DNA of 63,536 nt, from positions 1 through 63,536 of the IMG/VR virus record IMGVR_UViG_3300033153_003999. The stretch is one strand, 5' to 3'. Every line of letters starts with the position of its first letter. Position 1 is the first letter of the stretch. Positions 43,601 through 53,150 of this stretch are shown piece after piece. Made by a program: the position numbers and the translations under genes. The notes under the pieces are model-generated. The model saw nothing but the letters and a program-made list of their open reading frames with translations. It did no database searches and was not told the origin of the DNA. This DNA is from a virus.

Positions 43601-46600
43601 GGTAGACCTACACAGGCGGTTACAAAAAAACCTAGTTTGCGTGGCCGCCCTAGCCTTGTTGAGCTTCCTGGTGACAGGGGTGCCGCAGTTAAGGCAATTA
43701 GCGGTGATATTTGGCATGGAAAAATAGCTGGTCAAGAAGTAGAAGTTGACCTTAACCCAACAGAAGCACAAAAGGAAGCAGGGAATTATTCCAAAGGGGC
43801 AATCTCAATTCAAGGCCTAGACATTACCATTGAGAACCCGAAGGGCAGCCGGCGCCGTCCCGAGTGGCCGGAACTCACAGCCCATTATGGTTACATCAAG
43901 CGCACCGAAGGCGCTGACGGAGACCATGTCGATGTGTTCCTTGGCGACAATGCCGAGACTGCTGGCACCCTGTTTATCATCGACCAGAACGACCCCAAGA
44001 CAGGCAAGTTTGACGAGCACAAGGTCGTCATCGGCCCGTTCAATGAGGTCGATGCGGTCAATCTGTACAACTCAAATTATGAGAAAGGCTGGCGTGGTGC
44101 CGAGGCCGTCAATGAACTGGATATTGCTGACTTCAAGGTATGGCTGGAGAAGGGCGATACCACCAAACCATTCGCAGACCAGGCAAATGCCGCATGGTCG
44201 CAGGAGAAGCCCACAAAATACGATAAATATGCCGATGAACTGAAAACTTTGATTCGCGTGGAAGGCATTAAGGAAGCTGCCCTGGCGCTGATTAAGAGTG
44301 GCAAGGATCCGCGCACGATGACGAAGCCAAAGGCTTTGTCTGATTCGCTTAACAATCAGTCGGTGTTGAGTTATGTCTTTGAGCAGAGCGAAAAAGCCAT
44401 CGAGACCGAGCTGGATAAGGTTGAGAAAAAAGAGGGCAAAGCCTTTGCAGATGAAATGCAGCGGCACGTTGTCGCTACTTTTCTCGAAAGCACTGAACCA
44501 ACCATGCTCAGCGGCGAAAATCTGCGCCTATTGGTGAAGGAGTATGAAGCTGCGCTGGTCAAGATAGATCTTGTTGAGCCGGAGGTTATTGCAAAACCAG
44601 AAGCGGTCGCACCAGAAGGAAGCGAGGAAATTTATACCAGGATCCGCGCCTACAACGAGAAAGACTTCCAACAGGAGCGCGTGGAAAATCTGCGCCTGAT
44701 GGCTAAAGCACTCGGTTTCAGCAAAGTATCCACCAAGCCAAAACAGGATCTCATTAAGGAACTGACGATCTGGCGTGATGCCAGCGCGATCAGCAAACTG
44801 CCAATCCCTGGCGATATAACCCTAATTCAGGAGGACCAGGAAACGATTGCCGGAGAAGCTATCACCCTGGTTACCGTGCCAGAAGGCACTAAACCCGAAA
44901 CCGTTGAAAAGCTGGAAATAATCTCCAGGCATTTCGGTGGAACAGGCTATACTGAGAGCAAGGCAGTCAAGGGAAGCACTGAAAAGGGGCTCCGGTTCCG
45001 TGATAGAACCGGCCTCGATAACTTCCTCGACTACGTGGAGACCGCCCATGAACCTACAGAACTGGAAAGACCAAGCCCGCGACCACTGGAAGGAGCACCT
45101 GCCGAAAAGGTACAAGGCGTTGCTCCAGAAAGGGGCGCTCGAGGCGTCACTGAACGAGGCCGTGATCGCGACAGAGCGCGAGATGAACGCGCTGACGAAC
45201 GCGGGCCAGGAAGAGTGGGAGGCGTGGGAGCAGGTCAGGCAGAGCTATCTCTTCCTGTCGCCCGAGCAGACACCGGCCACGACTACGTAATTACTGCCGA
45301 AGACAGTCTCGGTGCCGGTGGCGCCAAGACCAAGGCCGCGGCCAACATCGAGGCAATTCGCCTCCTCAAACAAATCGAAGTCGAACAACGTCAGGCCACG
45401 CCCGAAGAGCAGGCTGCCCTCGTTAAGTACGTGGGCTGGGGCGGAATCCCGCAGATCTTCGACAAAGACAACACTGGATGGGCCAATGAATATTTCGAGC
45501 TGAAGAACACGCTGACAAGCGAAGAGTATGCTGCTGCCCGTCGTTCTACCCAGGACGCGCACTACACGTCACCGACTGTGGTTAAGGGCATATTCGACGC
45601 CCTGCACCGGTTCGGGTTCAAGCATGGTCGCATCCTCGAGCCATCAATGGGCACCGGCAACTTCTTCGGCATGATGCCGGTCGAGGTTCGCGGCAAGTCC
45701 AAAATGACCGGCGTCGAGCTGGATCACATCACTGGCGGTATCGCCAAACTCCTGTACCCCACCTACGATATTCACTCTCCCAAGGGATTCCAGGAAGTAG
45801 ACGTTCCCGAGGGCTACTTCGATATTGCTATCGGCAATCCTCCCTTTGGATCCCAGAAGGTGTTCGATGCCAAGCACAAGGATATTTCCGAGTTCTCGAT
45901 CCACAACTATTTCTTCGCCAAGTCGCTGCTGAGTGTGCGGCGGGGTGGCGTTATCGCCATGGTGGTCAGCAACTCCCTGCTGGACAAGTTCGGTGGCGCC
46001 CAGCGTGCGTGGCTGGCAGAGCGGGCTAGATTCCTTGGCGCCATTCGTTTGCCGAACAACGCCTTTAAGAAAAATGCGGGCACAGAAGTCACGACCGACA
46101 TCATCTTCCTGCAACGCAAGGCCAGTATCGGAGCACCGACAAAGGGTAAGAGCTGGGCAGACATCAACGACACTGTTTCGGATCCGGCGACCGGCAAGCC
46201 GATACCGATGAACGAGTATTTTGTTGCGCGCCCGGAAATGATGCTTGGCGAAATGACGCTCGGCGGCACGATGTATCGTGGCGAAATGGCGGCATTGATC
46301 GCGCCCGAAGGCCAGAACCTTGAGAAGGCGCTTGCCGACGCTGTCAAAAACCTGCCTGAGTTTATCTACGAGGAAAGCCATGGTCGGGTAGCGGAGATTA
46401 CGGAAGCTGATTCCGTCATGCCGCTGGACGAGATCAAGGTCTACAGCTACTTCGTAAACGAGAAGGGTGAGGTCAGTCGCCGTCTGCCGGATCAGATGGA
46501 CAAGGCGCAGATGGAGGTCATGGATTTATCGCCAACGGTGTCGGCCCGCATGAAGGGGTTGGTCAAATTGCGGGATCTCGTCCGTCGTCAGATGCACGAC

Positions 46601-49600
46601 GAAATGAGCGTCGATGCCACGGAGAAGAACCTGGACGGCTTCCGTATGCGATTGAATCTTGAGTACGATCGCTTCACCAAGAAGTACGGCGCCATCCACG
46701 CCGAGGGCAACAAGCGCGCCTTCCGTGACGACCCGGATTATGGTCTGTTGCAGGCGCTTGAAGTCGATTATGACAAAGGCATAAGCAAGGCCGTTGCCAA
46801 AAAATCTGGTGTCGAGGCCGTTAAGCCCAGCTGGAAAAAGGCTGACATATTTACCAAGCGCGTGCTCGTACCTTACAAGCCCGTCGATTCTGCCGAGACA
46901 GCCGAAGATGCGTTGCTCGTCACCCTGGCTGAGAAGGGTTTTGTCGATATTGAGCACATGGCGAAGCTGACCGGGCAGGAAGAGGTTGATCTTGTTGCCG
47001 AACTAAAAGGCATCATTTTTAATGATCCCGAGCTGGGGTGGACGACAGCTGATGATTATTTGTCTGGCAATGTTAAGCATAAGCTCAAAATTGCACGTGA
47101 AGCCGGGTTATCAGACTACGCAGAAGCTCTTGAGAAAGTGCAGCCAGAAGATACTGAGGCTATCGACATCGATGCCAGCATGGGTGCCCCGTGGGTGCCT
47201 GCTGCTGACGTGAAAGCCTTTGTGAAGGAATTGCTCGACGTTGATGCAGCCCTGTCATATCAGCCTACTGTCGGCGCATGGTTCGCCAAGATCCCGACCG
47301 CCTACGGTGTGGCCGGTACCGAGGTATGGGGTACACCGAAAGCCAACGCCAGCTATCTGATTGAGCAGGCGCTCAAGGGCAAGAACGTGGTCGTGCGCGA
47401 CAAGGTCAAAGGCCCGGACGGTGATATTTCCGTTATCAACCAGCCCAAGACTGCTGCGGCACAGCTGAAAATGAAAGAGATCAAGCGCGAGTTTGCTGAC
47501 TGGCTCTGGCACGATCAGGCAAGGCGCACCCGCTTGGCGAAGTATTACAACGACACGTATAACACTAACCGCGTGCGTGAGTTCAAGGATCCTGGCCTGC
47601 AATTCCCGGGCATGAACCCAGCCATTACCTTGCGGCCGCACCAGAGAGATTTGGTTTGGCGTATTATTCAAGAAGGCCGGGGATTGCTCGATCACGTTGT
47701 CGGCGCGGGCAAAACTTTTGCCGCTATCGCTGCCGTTATGGAAATGCGTCGCATGGGTCTCGTTCGTAAGCCGATAATTACGGTGCCGAATCATTTAGTG
47801 ACCCAGTGGGCAGGTGACTTCCATCAGCTCTACCCGGGGGCCAAGATCCTGGCAGCTACCAAGAAGGATTTCCAGAAGGCTAATCGTCAACGCCTGTTCG
47901 CCCGCATTACTACCGGTGACTGGGACGCGATTATTGTCGCTCACTCCAGTTTCGAGCGTGTGCCGGTTCCACCTGAGTTCGAGGCCGAGCTGTTAAAGCA
48001 ACAGATCACCGACATTGATGCTGCCATGACCTCCCTCAAGGAAGAAACCGGCGACCGGATCTCGGTCAAGCAGCTCGAGAAACAGAAGGATCGAGTCAAG
48101 GAAAAGATGGAGCGCGCTGCCAAGGGCAAGGAAAAGGACACGGGCGTTAACTTCGCTGAAATGGGTATCGATCAGCTTATCGTGGACGAGAGCCACGTGT
48201 TTAAGAACCTGTTCTTCTCCACCAGCAAGACTCGTGTCGCCGGCATTGGCGACGGTACCGGCAGTCAGCGTGCCTTCGATATGTTCGTGAAGAATCGTTA
48301 CCTGCAAAAACTGAACAACGGTAAGGGCACGATCTTCCTTACCGGTACGCCTATCAGCAACACGATTGCCGAGATGTACACCGTTCAACGCTATCTCCAG
48401 TACGACGAGCTTGCCAGTCGTGGTCTCGCCCACTTCGATGCCTGGGCCAACGTATTCGGCAATGTCGTCAGCGGGTGGGAGCTGGATGCTACCGGCGTGA
48501 ATTACAAGATGAACAGCAGGTTTGCCGAGTTCGTCAACATGCCGGAATTGATGACGCTCTATCGCAGCGTGGCCGACGTCGTGAATCAGGAAGATCTCAA
48601 GCGTCAGGCTAAGGCTGCCGGCAATGTCTGGCCGGTTCCAGACATTAAAGGCGGCAAGCCTGAGTCCGTGATCGCGCCCAGGTCGGACTATCAGACAAGG
48701 TATATGATGGACATCGTTCACCGCGCTGAGAATATGCCGACGGATTCCAGCATAGACAATATGCTCAAGGTCACGAACGACGCCAGAAAGATGGCGCTCG
48801 ACATGCGTCTTATCGATCCCGTGGCTGAGGACTTCCCGGACAGCAAGGTCAACAAGGCTGTTGATCGTGTCTACGATATTTATAAGAAATGGGATAGTCG
48901 TAAAGGCACGCAATTGATCTTCTCGGATCTGTCCACACCGAAGGGGGCCAAGAAAGTTGTGGTCATTACCGGCGAAGAGGTCGAGACCGAAGGCCTGTCC
49001 ATGGACGATATCCTCGCAGCTGGCTCTAAATTCGATGTCTATAACGACATTAAAGCCAAGCTGATTAAGAAGGGTATCCCCGAAGCCCAGATCAGGTTTA
49101 TCCACGACGCCAACACCGATCTGCAAAAAGATCAGCTATTCAAGGACATGAACACCGGCAAGGCGCGCGTGCTCATAGGATCCACGGAGAAGATGGGCAC
49201 TGGCACGAATGTACAGCGCAGACTCGTTGCCCTTCATCACCTGGACGCGCCTTGGCGGCCGTCAGATATTGAACAGCGCGAAGGCCGTATCGTGCGCCAG
49301 GGCAATGAATTCTTTATGCAGGCGCTCGAGGCCGGGGATCCTTCCAGCTTTGAGGTCGAGGTATTGCGCTACGCCACCGAGCGAACCTATGACGCTCGCA
49401 TGTGGCAGACCCTTGAGGTTAAGGCCAAGTTCATCGAACAGCTTCGCAAGGGAGACACCAGCCTGCGTAAAGTCGAGGACGTGGCCGGCGAGGCTGCCAA
49501 CTTTGCTGACCTGAAAGCTGCTGCTACTGGCAACCCGCTTATATTGGAGCAGGTCAAACTCGCTGCCCAGGTGCAGAAGTACGACCAACTCAACACCCAG

Positions 49601-52600
49601 CACAAGCGCAAGATCATGCGCCTGCAAGACACGGTCTCACGATTGGCTGATTTTGATTCTCGTTTCGATGCTGACCTTGCCAACGTGCAGGCCGACATAA
49701 AGACAAGGGACGACAATACGGCGAAGGATTTCGACGACAAGGGCTTTGTGGTCACGATCAAGGGCAAGAAAGTTACGGACAAGGCCGAGGCCGCCAAGCG
49801 TCTCGAGGTCGAGGCCGTGAAGTTCATTAAAGTGGCTCCGATTATGATGCACGTCGGTACCTATCGCGGGTTCCCAATGGAGTTTGAGAAAGGCGTGTTC
49901 GGCTTCAAGGTTCTGCTGGACGGCAAGGGCCACGACTATGTCTCCTCTTACAAAGTGACGGACAAGATCAGCGGCAGCGGCATGCTTACGCGCTTGAACA
50001 ACCGGCTCGACGAGATCGACAAACGGGAGGACTGGCTCAAGGATCGCCGCGACCAGGAAGCCATCAACTATAAAAAAGCGCAGGCAGAGGTCGAGAAACC
50101 GTTTAGCGAACAGGCTGAAATGGACAGGGTCAATAAGCAGTTTGGCTACGTCATGGCTGAGCTGGAACGGATGAAGGATCCGAAATACGATCCACAGGAC
50201 ATGGAGACCGTGCTGGAAGGCAAGGTGCCCGAGAAACCAGAGGGGCCGATTCTGTACGCCAATCCGCTGCCGCTGATCGTGAAAGAAATGTGGAAGCAGG
50301 CGAAGAAGGGGCAACCGCTCGAGCGCTTCATGCGGATCCCGTTTCATATCATTGGTCACATCGATCCCAAGGGTGTGTGGCATGCGCCGCTATCAATTCA
50401 GAAAGCTGCCGGCGCTGCCCGTGGCGCTATCGATGCCGCTGCCAAGGCGACCGGGGAAAAGATCCCGTGGCTGGCGCACCAGGTCGAGAACGCGAGGGTC
50501 GGGCTGATTGATCGCTATGGCCTGCCCGAGGACTATAAGAAACGAGACATCGAGCGCGAGACCCAGGAGCGCGAGCTTTTGATTACTGCTCGTGACTTCA
50601 TTCAGGAAATGGAGCGCCGTGGCATGGATGCCAGAGAGGCGGAAGTCTTTCACTCCATGGTCACTGGCGAGGATATTCCGAGCGAGAAGTGGAACGATCT
50701 TTCTGACGAGATCCGGCTCGCCATCGATGAAATGGGCCGCGAGGCTGTGCACCTGGGCCTGATCTCGGAAGAGTCGTACCAGAAGAATAAAGGCGCCTAC
50801 CTGCATCGTGTCTATCTCAAGCACGAAGGCGGTGGCGGCAAATTGATGCGCTGGGCTCACGGTCTCGAGACAGTCAAACGCAAAAAGTTTATCGGCAACG
50901 AACTCAAGGGCCGCGGCATCGACATGGAGGTAACCATGGAGAAGCTGCTGACGCTCATGCCGCAGGACTGGTGGGGTCGGAAGATGCAGAAGGAAGAGGC
51001 TGACGCTGCCTTGCGTGGAATGAAATTCCACGTGTTCGACCGTCTGTCAAAACCGAAGGGTGAGACCAAGCGCAAGATCGTAGAACGTGTTTACTGGCCG
51101 TCAACCAAGCCGGTGCCGATTAGGTTCGACGCCTGGGAGAGTCGCGGCGAGTACGAGGTCAGATCCGTTGGCAAGAAGGTGCGGCTCTGGCGTGACTTCA
51201 CCAAGGCTGAGCGTGAATCCATGGGCGAGATCTTGGACGCACGCTACACCATTGGCAAGACGTTCATGCTTATGTCGCACGATCTGGCTGTTGGCAGGTT
51301 CTATCGTGACATCGCGCTTAATGAGGCGTGGTCTCGCAAGGATCCTCCGCCTCCCATGGATGACGGACACCCGAGCTGGACGACGCCGAGACACCGTAAC
51401 GCTACCTACACCGATGTTGAGTGGGTGCTCGTGCCCAGCGACAAGATCCCGGGCGCTGCAGCTGCCAAGTGGGGCGGCATGGCCGGCATGTACGTGCGCA
51501 AAGAGATCTGGATGGATCTCAACCAGCTGGACATTATGAACACACCGGCTTTCTGGCGCCGGCTAATGACCATGTGGAAGGTCAATAAGACTGCCCGCAG
51601 CCCGGTCGTGCACATGAATAACGTGATGTCGAACTTCGTCTTTATGGATATGGCCGATATTAGATTCCGTGATCTGGTCAAAGGCCTCCGGGAATATGTG
51701 AAGAAGGGCAAGCACTACGAGGACGTCAAACTCCATGGCGGTTTCGGTGGATCCTTCGCCGACCAGGAACTACGCCGGGAAGTGCTCGAGCCCATTCTCC
51801 GGGATCTGCTCAAGAGCATGGAAGGCGAACTTGTTGCCGGCGATCAAGGCCCGAGAAACGCCATGGGCGTGATGTGGAAGTTCTTGGATGATGCCTACCG
51901 CATGCTGAGAAAGGTCGATAATAAATTCATTGATCTATATCAACTCGAGGACGAAGTTTTCAGGATGGCTACCTATATGCGCCGCATCGATCTCGGCGAC
52001 ATACCGTCTGAGGCCGCGATCACGGCCAGGGATCAATTCCTGAACTACGACATCAGGGCGCCATGGGTTAACACGGCTAGATCTACCGTGCTGCCGTTCA
52101 TCGGTTACACCTATCGAGCTGTGCCCGTGATCGCCAAGAGTCTGGCCCAGAGGCCGTGGAAGCTCGCCAAGTACGCGACCGTGGCTTGGATGGCAAACTA
52201 CCTGGGATACATGTTCGCGCCAGGTGACGAGGACGAGGAGCGCAGATCCATGCGCGAGGAAGTCGCTGGCCGGACATGGCTCGGCACCTATCGCATGATT
52301 CGCATGCCGTATCGTGACGCCTATGGTAATCCGGTGTTTCTCGACGTCCGTCGCTGGATCCCGGCCGGCGATATTTTTGATACGAATCAGGGACAGGTCT
52401 CGTTCATACCGGCGCCGCTGCAATTTGGCGGGCCGCTGATGATCGCCGCCGAATTCCATTTGAATAAGGTGGCCTTCACCGGGCGCGAGATCGTGAACCC
52501 GGACGTTGATTCCGGCATGGAGCAGGCCGCCAACTACGCGGACTGGCTCTGGAAGTCGTGGATGCCGTCGGCGCCATGGGTTCCAGGTGGCTGGTACTGG

Positions 52601-52921
52601 GATAAGATTGGCCGTTCCGTCAGAGGTGGCCGGGACATGATGGGCCGCCCCTACAGCTTGCCACAGGCCGGCCTGTCATCATTTGGCATTAAAGTGCAGC
52701 CGCACGATGTCCAGATGGGTCTCCAGTTCCATGGCCGTCGCTACAAGAAGGAAGAGTCTGCGCTCGATTTCCAGATGCGGAGGGCTAGTGGCGACCGCGA
52801 TCGCGGGATCATTAGCGAGAATGAGTACCTGAAAATTAAGAACTCGAACGAGAAGAAGCGCCAGCGCTTAATGCGGCGTGCAGCTAAGACCTTTGGTCAG
52901 GGCGCTGTTGCCAATGATTGA
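40652..52921 (+). CDS. Giant polyvalent protein: GGDEF-like, PPase-like, methylase, SF2 helicase
   Basis: 4089 residues. In order: an N-terminal region with hydrophobic helices (about 170-240); a Pro/Glu linker; a GGDEF-like domain (DPMTG 664-668, DMDGMGWYND, HGDEF 731-735); a region opposite an HNH gene (860-1022); a pyrophosphatase-like domain (DGDHVDVF 1089-1096); an adenine-methylase domain (EPSMGTGNF 1663-1671, NPPFG 1729-1733); an SF2 helicase (GAGKT 2351-2355, DESH 2512-2515, LTGTP 2563-2567, EQREGRIVRQGN from 2874); and a long C-terminal part (3190-4089) typical of phage polyvalent proteins. DarB-like methylase-helicases are packaged and injected to counter host defence. Its place after ejection genes suggests the same. 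Confidence 0.85.
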   Translation: MAQDPWAVVTDEGQDDPWAVVVEEKPAAEPLSLSFDQGEAVTPAGEEKVPFGVVPTGYKEEVPYLPSGETIGKVISTEGDPIGTTIQKSLTQIPPLLQATAGGQLQALGEDVPDIERLTAIDVAGDGDEFEIPDYLQDKPSVDAAELLRETGRKTYMAGMKEAGRRAPNVPEGSFKKYVADVTVATGLMLPSLAAGVVTKNPNVALAVMYPQVAGQEYGRQRAEGQDRDVAHARALVISLSEIVTEKLPFDQFIKGKGKNILGRIFKAIGLEGGQEYVQAGVEVLVDEGLLEWDMPAAEALSKIGQLLADPENQKKMLYQALVGAGMGGVLGTPAAIAQGFQKPGEAIPDDVEPIPGFKAEDLFGAVEEEEVAPAPELEAPVDEWAEEEPPAPEEDYTEPEPSYGIPEPEAVAPPEPEIVEPAAEERAPTIKPWKGRKRYGMQPVDARYDDLLAVAAKSGGINIDAATSEGIDPAILRDRLGGGKMPVFRKEGGMTIDSLAEKLEELGFIDERDANAALDVLTDAVTKEAAGERVYSNQVDADMLAETRKEPTPEEEAFEPTDVKQDLDDLMEQAQEAATTQEQELRLERILSRDIETPDAEMQQALADFIDETRTLAPKASTTAIPEQESRRRNIAYRKDLEQLTPDEMREAVAKLREDATRDPMTGARSFSAFEDDADLGWEYVGAADMDGMGWYNDNWGHQATNDLLKSVADAMNTVETEQVRFYRLHGDEFAVRATSEEFARSALEEVQKLLASSPVEVSGLNEKGERQTFKTEGLGITYGVAKSYEEADSEANEWKQKRQQRGKRAAKGKEPVGLGKKPAAVEKRPREGIPTEEGVADTEITKQVDAKKKKKVVSRPAQRKAKVYQPISDGVLTHTKLFGDSSGAKSLKSQSFKSLKRDEQHVVLTKMRAAFNDDKIFRAVINTIPVDMMNVLIGKKWSTKDLLHNKSMLTNRLTVSRNVPITKSIISVIDELSAAIEGRPTQAVTKKPSLRGRPSLVELPGDRGAAVKAISGDIWHGKIAGQEVEVDLNPTEAQKEAGNYSKGAISIQGLDITIENPKGSRRRPEWPELTAHYGYIKRTEGADGDHVDVFLGDNAETAGTLFIIDQNDPKTGKFDEHKVVIGPFNEVDAVNLYNSNYEKGWRGAEAVNELDIADFKVWLEKGDTTKPFADQANAAWSQEKPTKYDKYADELKTLIRVEGIKEAALALIKSGKDPRTMTKPKALSDSLNNQSVLSYVFEQSEKAIETELDKVEKKEGKAFADEMQRHVVATFLESTEPTMLSGENLRLLVKEYEAALVKIDLVEPEVIAKPEAVAPEGSEEIYTRIRAYNEKDFQQERVENLRLMAKALGFSKVSTKPKQDLIKELTIWRDASAISKLPIPGDITLIQEDQETIAGEAITLVTVPEGTKPETVEKLEIISRHFGGTGYTESKAVKGSTEKGLRFRDRTGLDNFLDYVETAHEPTELERPSPRPLEGAPAEKVQGVAPERGARGVTERGRDRDRARDERADERGPGRVGGVGAGQAELSLPVARADTGHDYVITAEDSLGAGGAKTKAAANIEAIRLLKQIEVEQRQATPEEQAALVKYVGWGGIPQIFDKDNTGWANEYFELKNTLTSEEYAAARRSTQDAHYTSPTVVKGIFDALHRFGFKHGRILEPSMGTGNFFGMMPVEVRGKSKMTGVELDHITGGIAKLLYPTYDIHSPKGFQEVDVPEGYFDIAIGNPPFGSQKVFDAKHKDISEFSIHNYFFAKSLLSVRRGGVIAMVVSNSLLDKFGGAQRAWLAERARFLGAIRLPNNAFKKNAGTEVTTDIIFLQRKASIGAPTKGKSWADINDTVSDPATGKPIPMNEYFVARPEMMLGEMTLGGTMYRGEMAALIAPEGQNLEKALADAVKNLPEFIYEESHGRVAEITEADSVMPLDEIKVYSYFVNEKGEVSRRLPDQMDKAQMEVMDLSPTVSARMKGLVKLRDLVRRQMHDEMSVDATEKNLDGFRMRLNLEYDRFTKKYGAIHAEGNKRAFRDDPDYGLLQALEVDYDKGISKAVAKKSGVEAVKPSWKKADIFTKRVLVPYKPVDSAETAEDALLVTLAEKGFVDIEHMAKLTGQEEVDLVAELKGIIFNDPELGWTTADDYLSGNVKHKLKIAREAGLSDYAEALEKVQPEDTEAIDIDASMGAPWVPAADVKAFVKELLDVDAALSYQPTVGAWFAKIPTAYGVAGTEVWGTPKANASYLIEQALKGKNVVVRDKVKGPDGDISVINQPKTAAAQLKMKEIKREFADWLWHDQARRTRLAKYYNDTYNTNRVREFKDPGLQFPGMNPAITLRPHQRDLVWRIIQEGRGLLDHVVGAGKTFAAIAAVMEMRRMGLVRKPIITVPNHLVTQWAGDFHQLYPGAKILAATKKDFQKANRQRLFARITTGDWDAIIVAHSSFERVPVPPEFEAELLKQQITDIDAAMTSLKEETGDRISVKQLEKQKDRVKEKMERAAKGKEKDTGVNFAEMGIDQLIVDESHVFKNLFFSTSKTRVAGIGDGTGSQRAFDMFVKNRYLQKLNNGKGTIFLTGTPISNTIAEMYTVQRYLQYDELASRGLAHFDAWANVFGNVVSGWELDATGVNYKMNSRFAEFVNMPELMTLYRSVADVVNQEDLKRQAKAAGNVWPVPDIKGGKPESVIAPRSDYQTRYMMDIVHRAENMPTDSSIDNMLKVTNDARKMALDMRLIDPVAEDFPDSKVNKAVDRVYDIYKKWDSRKGTQLIFSDLSTPKGAKKVVVITGEEVETEGLSMDDILAAGSKFDVYNDIKAKLIKKGIPEAQIRFIHDANTDLQKDQLFKDMNTGKARVLIGSTEKMGTGTNVQRRLVALHHLDAPWRPSDIEQREGRIVRQGNEFFMQALEAGDPSSFEVEVLRYATERTYDARMWQTLEVKAKFIEQLRKGDTSLRKVEDVAGEAANFADLKAAATGNPLILEQVKLAAQVQKYDQLNTQHKRKIMRLQDTVSRLADFDSRFDADLANVQADIKTRDDNTAKDFDDKGFVVTIKGKKVTDKAEAAKRLEVEAVKFIKVAPIMMHVGTYRGFPMEFEKGVFGFKVLLDGKGHDYVSSYKVTDKISGSGMLTRLNNRLDEIDKREDWLKDRRDQEAINYKKAQAEVEKPFSEQAEMDRVNKQFGYVMAELERMKDPKYDPQDMETVLEGKVPEKPEGPILYANPLPLIVKEMWKQAKKGQPLERFMRIPFHIIGHIDPKGVWHAPLSIQKAAGAARGAIDAAAKATGEKIPWLAHQVENARVGLIDRYGLPEDYKKRDIERETQERELLITARDFIQEMERRGMDAREAEVFHSMVTGEDIPSEKWNDLSDEIRLAIDEMGREAVHLGLISEESYQKNKGAYLHRVYLKHEGGGGKLMRWAHGLETVKRKKFIGNELKGRGIDMEVTMEKLLTLMPQDWWGRKMQKEEADAALRGMKFHVFDRLSKPKGETKRKIVERVYWPSTKPVPIRFDAWESRGEYEVRSVGKKVRLWRDFTKAERESMGEILDARYTIGKTFMLMSHDLAVGRFYRDIALNEAWSRKDPPPPMDDGHPSWTTPRHRNATYTDVEWVLVPSDKIPGAAAAKWGGMAGMYVRKEIWMDLNQLDIMNTPAFWRRLMTMWKVNKTARSPVVHMNNVMSNFVFMDMADIRFRDLVKGLREYVKKGKHYEDVKLHGGFGGSFADQELRREVLEPILRDLLKSMEGELVAGDQGPRNAMGVMWKFLDDAYRMLRKVDNKFIDLYQLEDEVFRMATYMRRIDLGDIPSEAAITARDQFLNYDIRAPWVNTARSTVLPFIGYTYRAVPVIAKSLAQRPWKLAKYATVAWMANYLGYMFAPGDEDEERRSMREEVAGRTWLGTYRMIRMPYRDAYGNPVFLDVRRWIPAGDIFDTNQGQVSFIPAPLQFGGPLMIAAEFHLNKVAFTGREIVNPDVDSGMEQAANYADWLWKSWMPSAPWVPGGWYWDKIGRSVRGGRDMMGRPYSLPQAGLSSFGIKVQPHDVQMGLQFHGRRYKKEESALDFQMRRASGDRDRGIISENEYLKIKNSNEKKRQRLMRRAAKTFGQGAVAND
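43229..43717 (-). CDS. HNH endonuclease antisense to the giant gene
   Basis: The minus strand encodes an intact HNH protein: zinc ribbon (CLNCGTPV, CNRLCRSTF), HNH core (EHRLVMEEILGRPLLPDEDV, HHINGNGIDNSPENL, HLREHH) and a C-terminal helix-turn-helix (STRAIAKELGVSKNTITNRL). Such ordered domains are not expected from a shadow frame. No good ribosome-binding site precedes ATG 43717; the open frame extends to 43771. The plus-strand frame stays open across it, so it lies within the giant protein's linker. Confidence 0.75.
   Translation of the reverse strand: MPNITANCLNCGTPVTRKLNKARAATQTRFFCNRLCRSTFDRGRKLIDDADYGLRYRYVTRDGKPIGEHRLVMEEILGRPLLPDEDVHHINGNGIDNSPENLVVVKRSSHLREHHMLFVPLERLKTLRLQGLSTRAIAKELGVSKNTITNRLVDLGFPLCRP
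45048..45290 (+). CDS. Nested 80-residue gene inside the giant gene
   Basis: In another frame, ATG 45048 has GTGGAG seven bases upstream and encodes a well-formed helical protein (NLQNWKDQARDHWKEHLPKR, EAWEQVRQSYLFLSPEQTP) like small proteins accompanying polyvalent genes in other phages. The giant protein's own frame here (residues about 1466-1547) is low-complexity Arg/Gly/Glu, as expected when the other frame is under selection. Confidence 0.7.
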   Translation: MNLQNWKDQARDHWKEHLPKRYKALLQKGALEASLNEAVIATEREMNALTNAGQEEWEAWEQVRQSYLFLSPEQTPATTT

Positions 52922-53140
52922 CATTATGACGGTGGTGGTGGCGAGGGCGAGGATCATGGCAACGCCTTCGTAGGCCAGTCGCCGGTTGTGGTGCTCGGGG
53001 CCGGCATACCGGTGCCCGATCAATTTGCTCAACGACAGGAACACGATCAGGCCGACGCCGGCAGAGGGAATTATAATTATCGCCGTCTGGGTAAACTCAA
53101 GAACAGATATGCTGAAGTTGCTCATTGTGCTGCAATTCAT
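52868..53140 (-). CDS. Two-pass membrane protein
   Basis: A 90-residue protein (or 85 from ATG 53125) with two transmembrane segments (AIIIIPSAGVGLIVFLSLS and VAMILALATTTVIMSIIG). It converges with the end of the giant gene, overlapping it by 54 bases. Unknown; holin-like topology but away from the lysis cassette. Confidence 0.6.
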   Translation of the reverse strand: MNCSTMSNFSISVLEFTQTAIIIIPSAGVGLIVFLSLSKLIGHRYAGPEHHNRRLAYEGVAMILALATTTVIMSIIGNSALTKGLSCTPH

Positions 53141-53150
53141 CCACTAATAT

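Noticed and set aside
47993-49126. 377-residue minus-strand frame opposite the helicase region
   Set aside because: It mirrors conserved helicase motifs, has no ribosome site and no recognisable fold.
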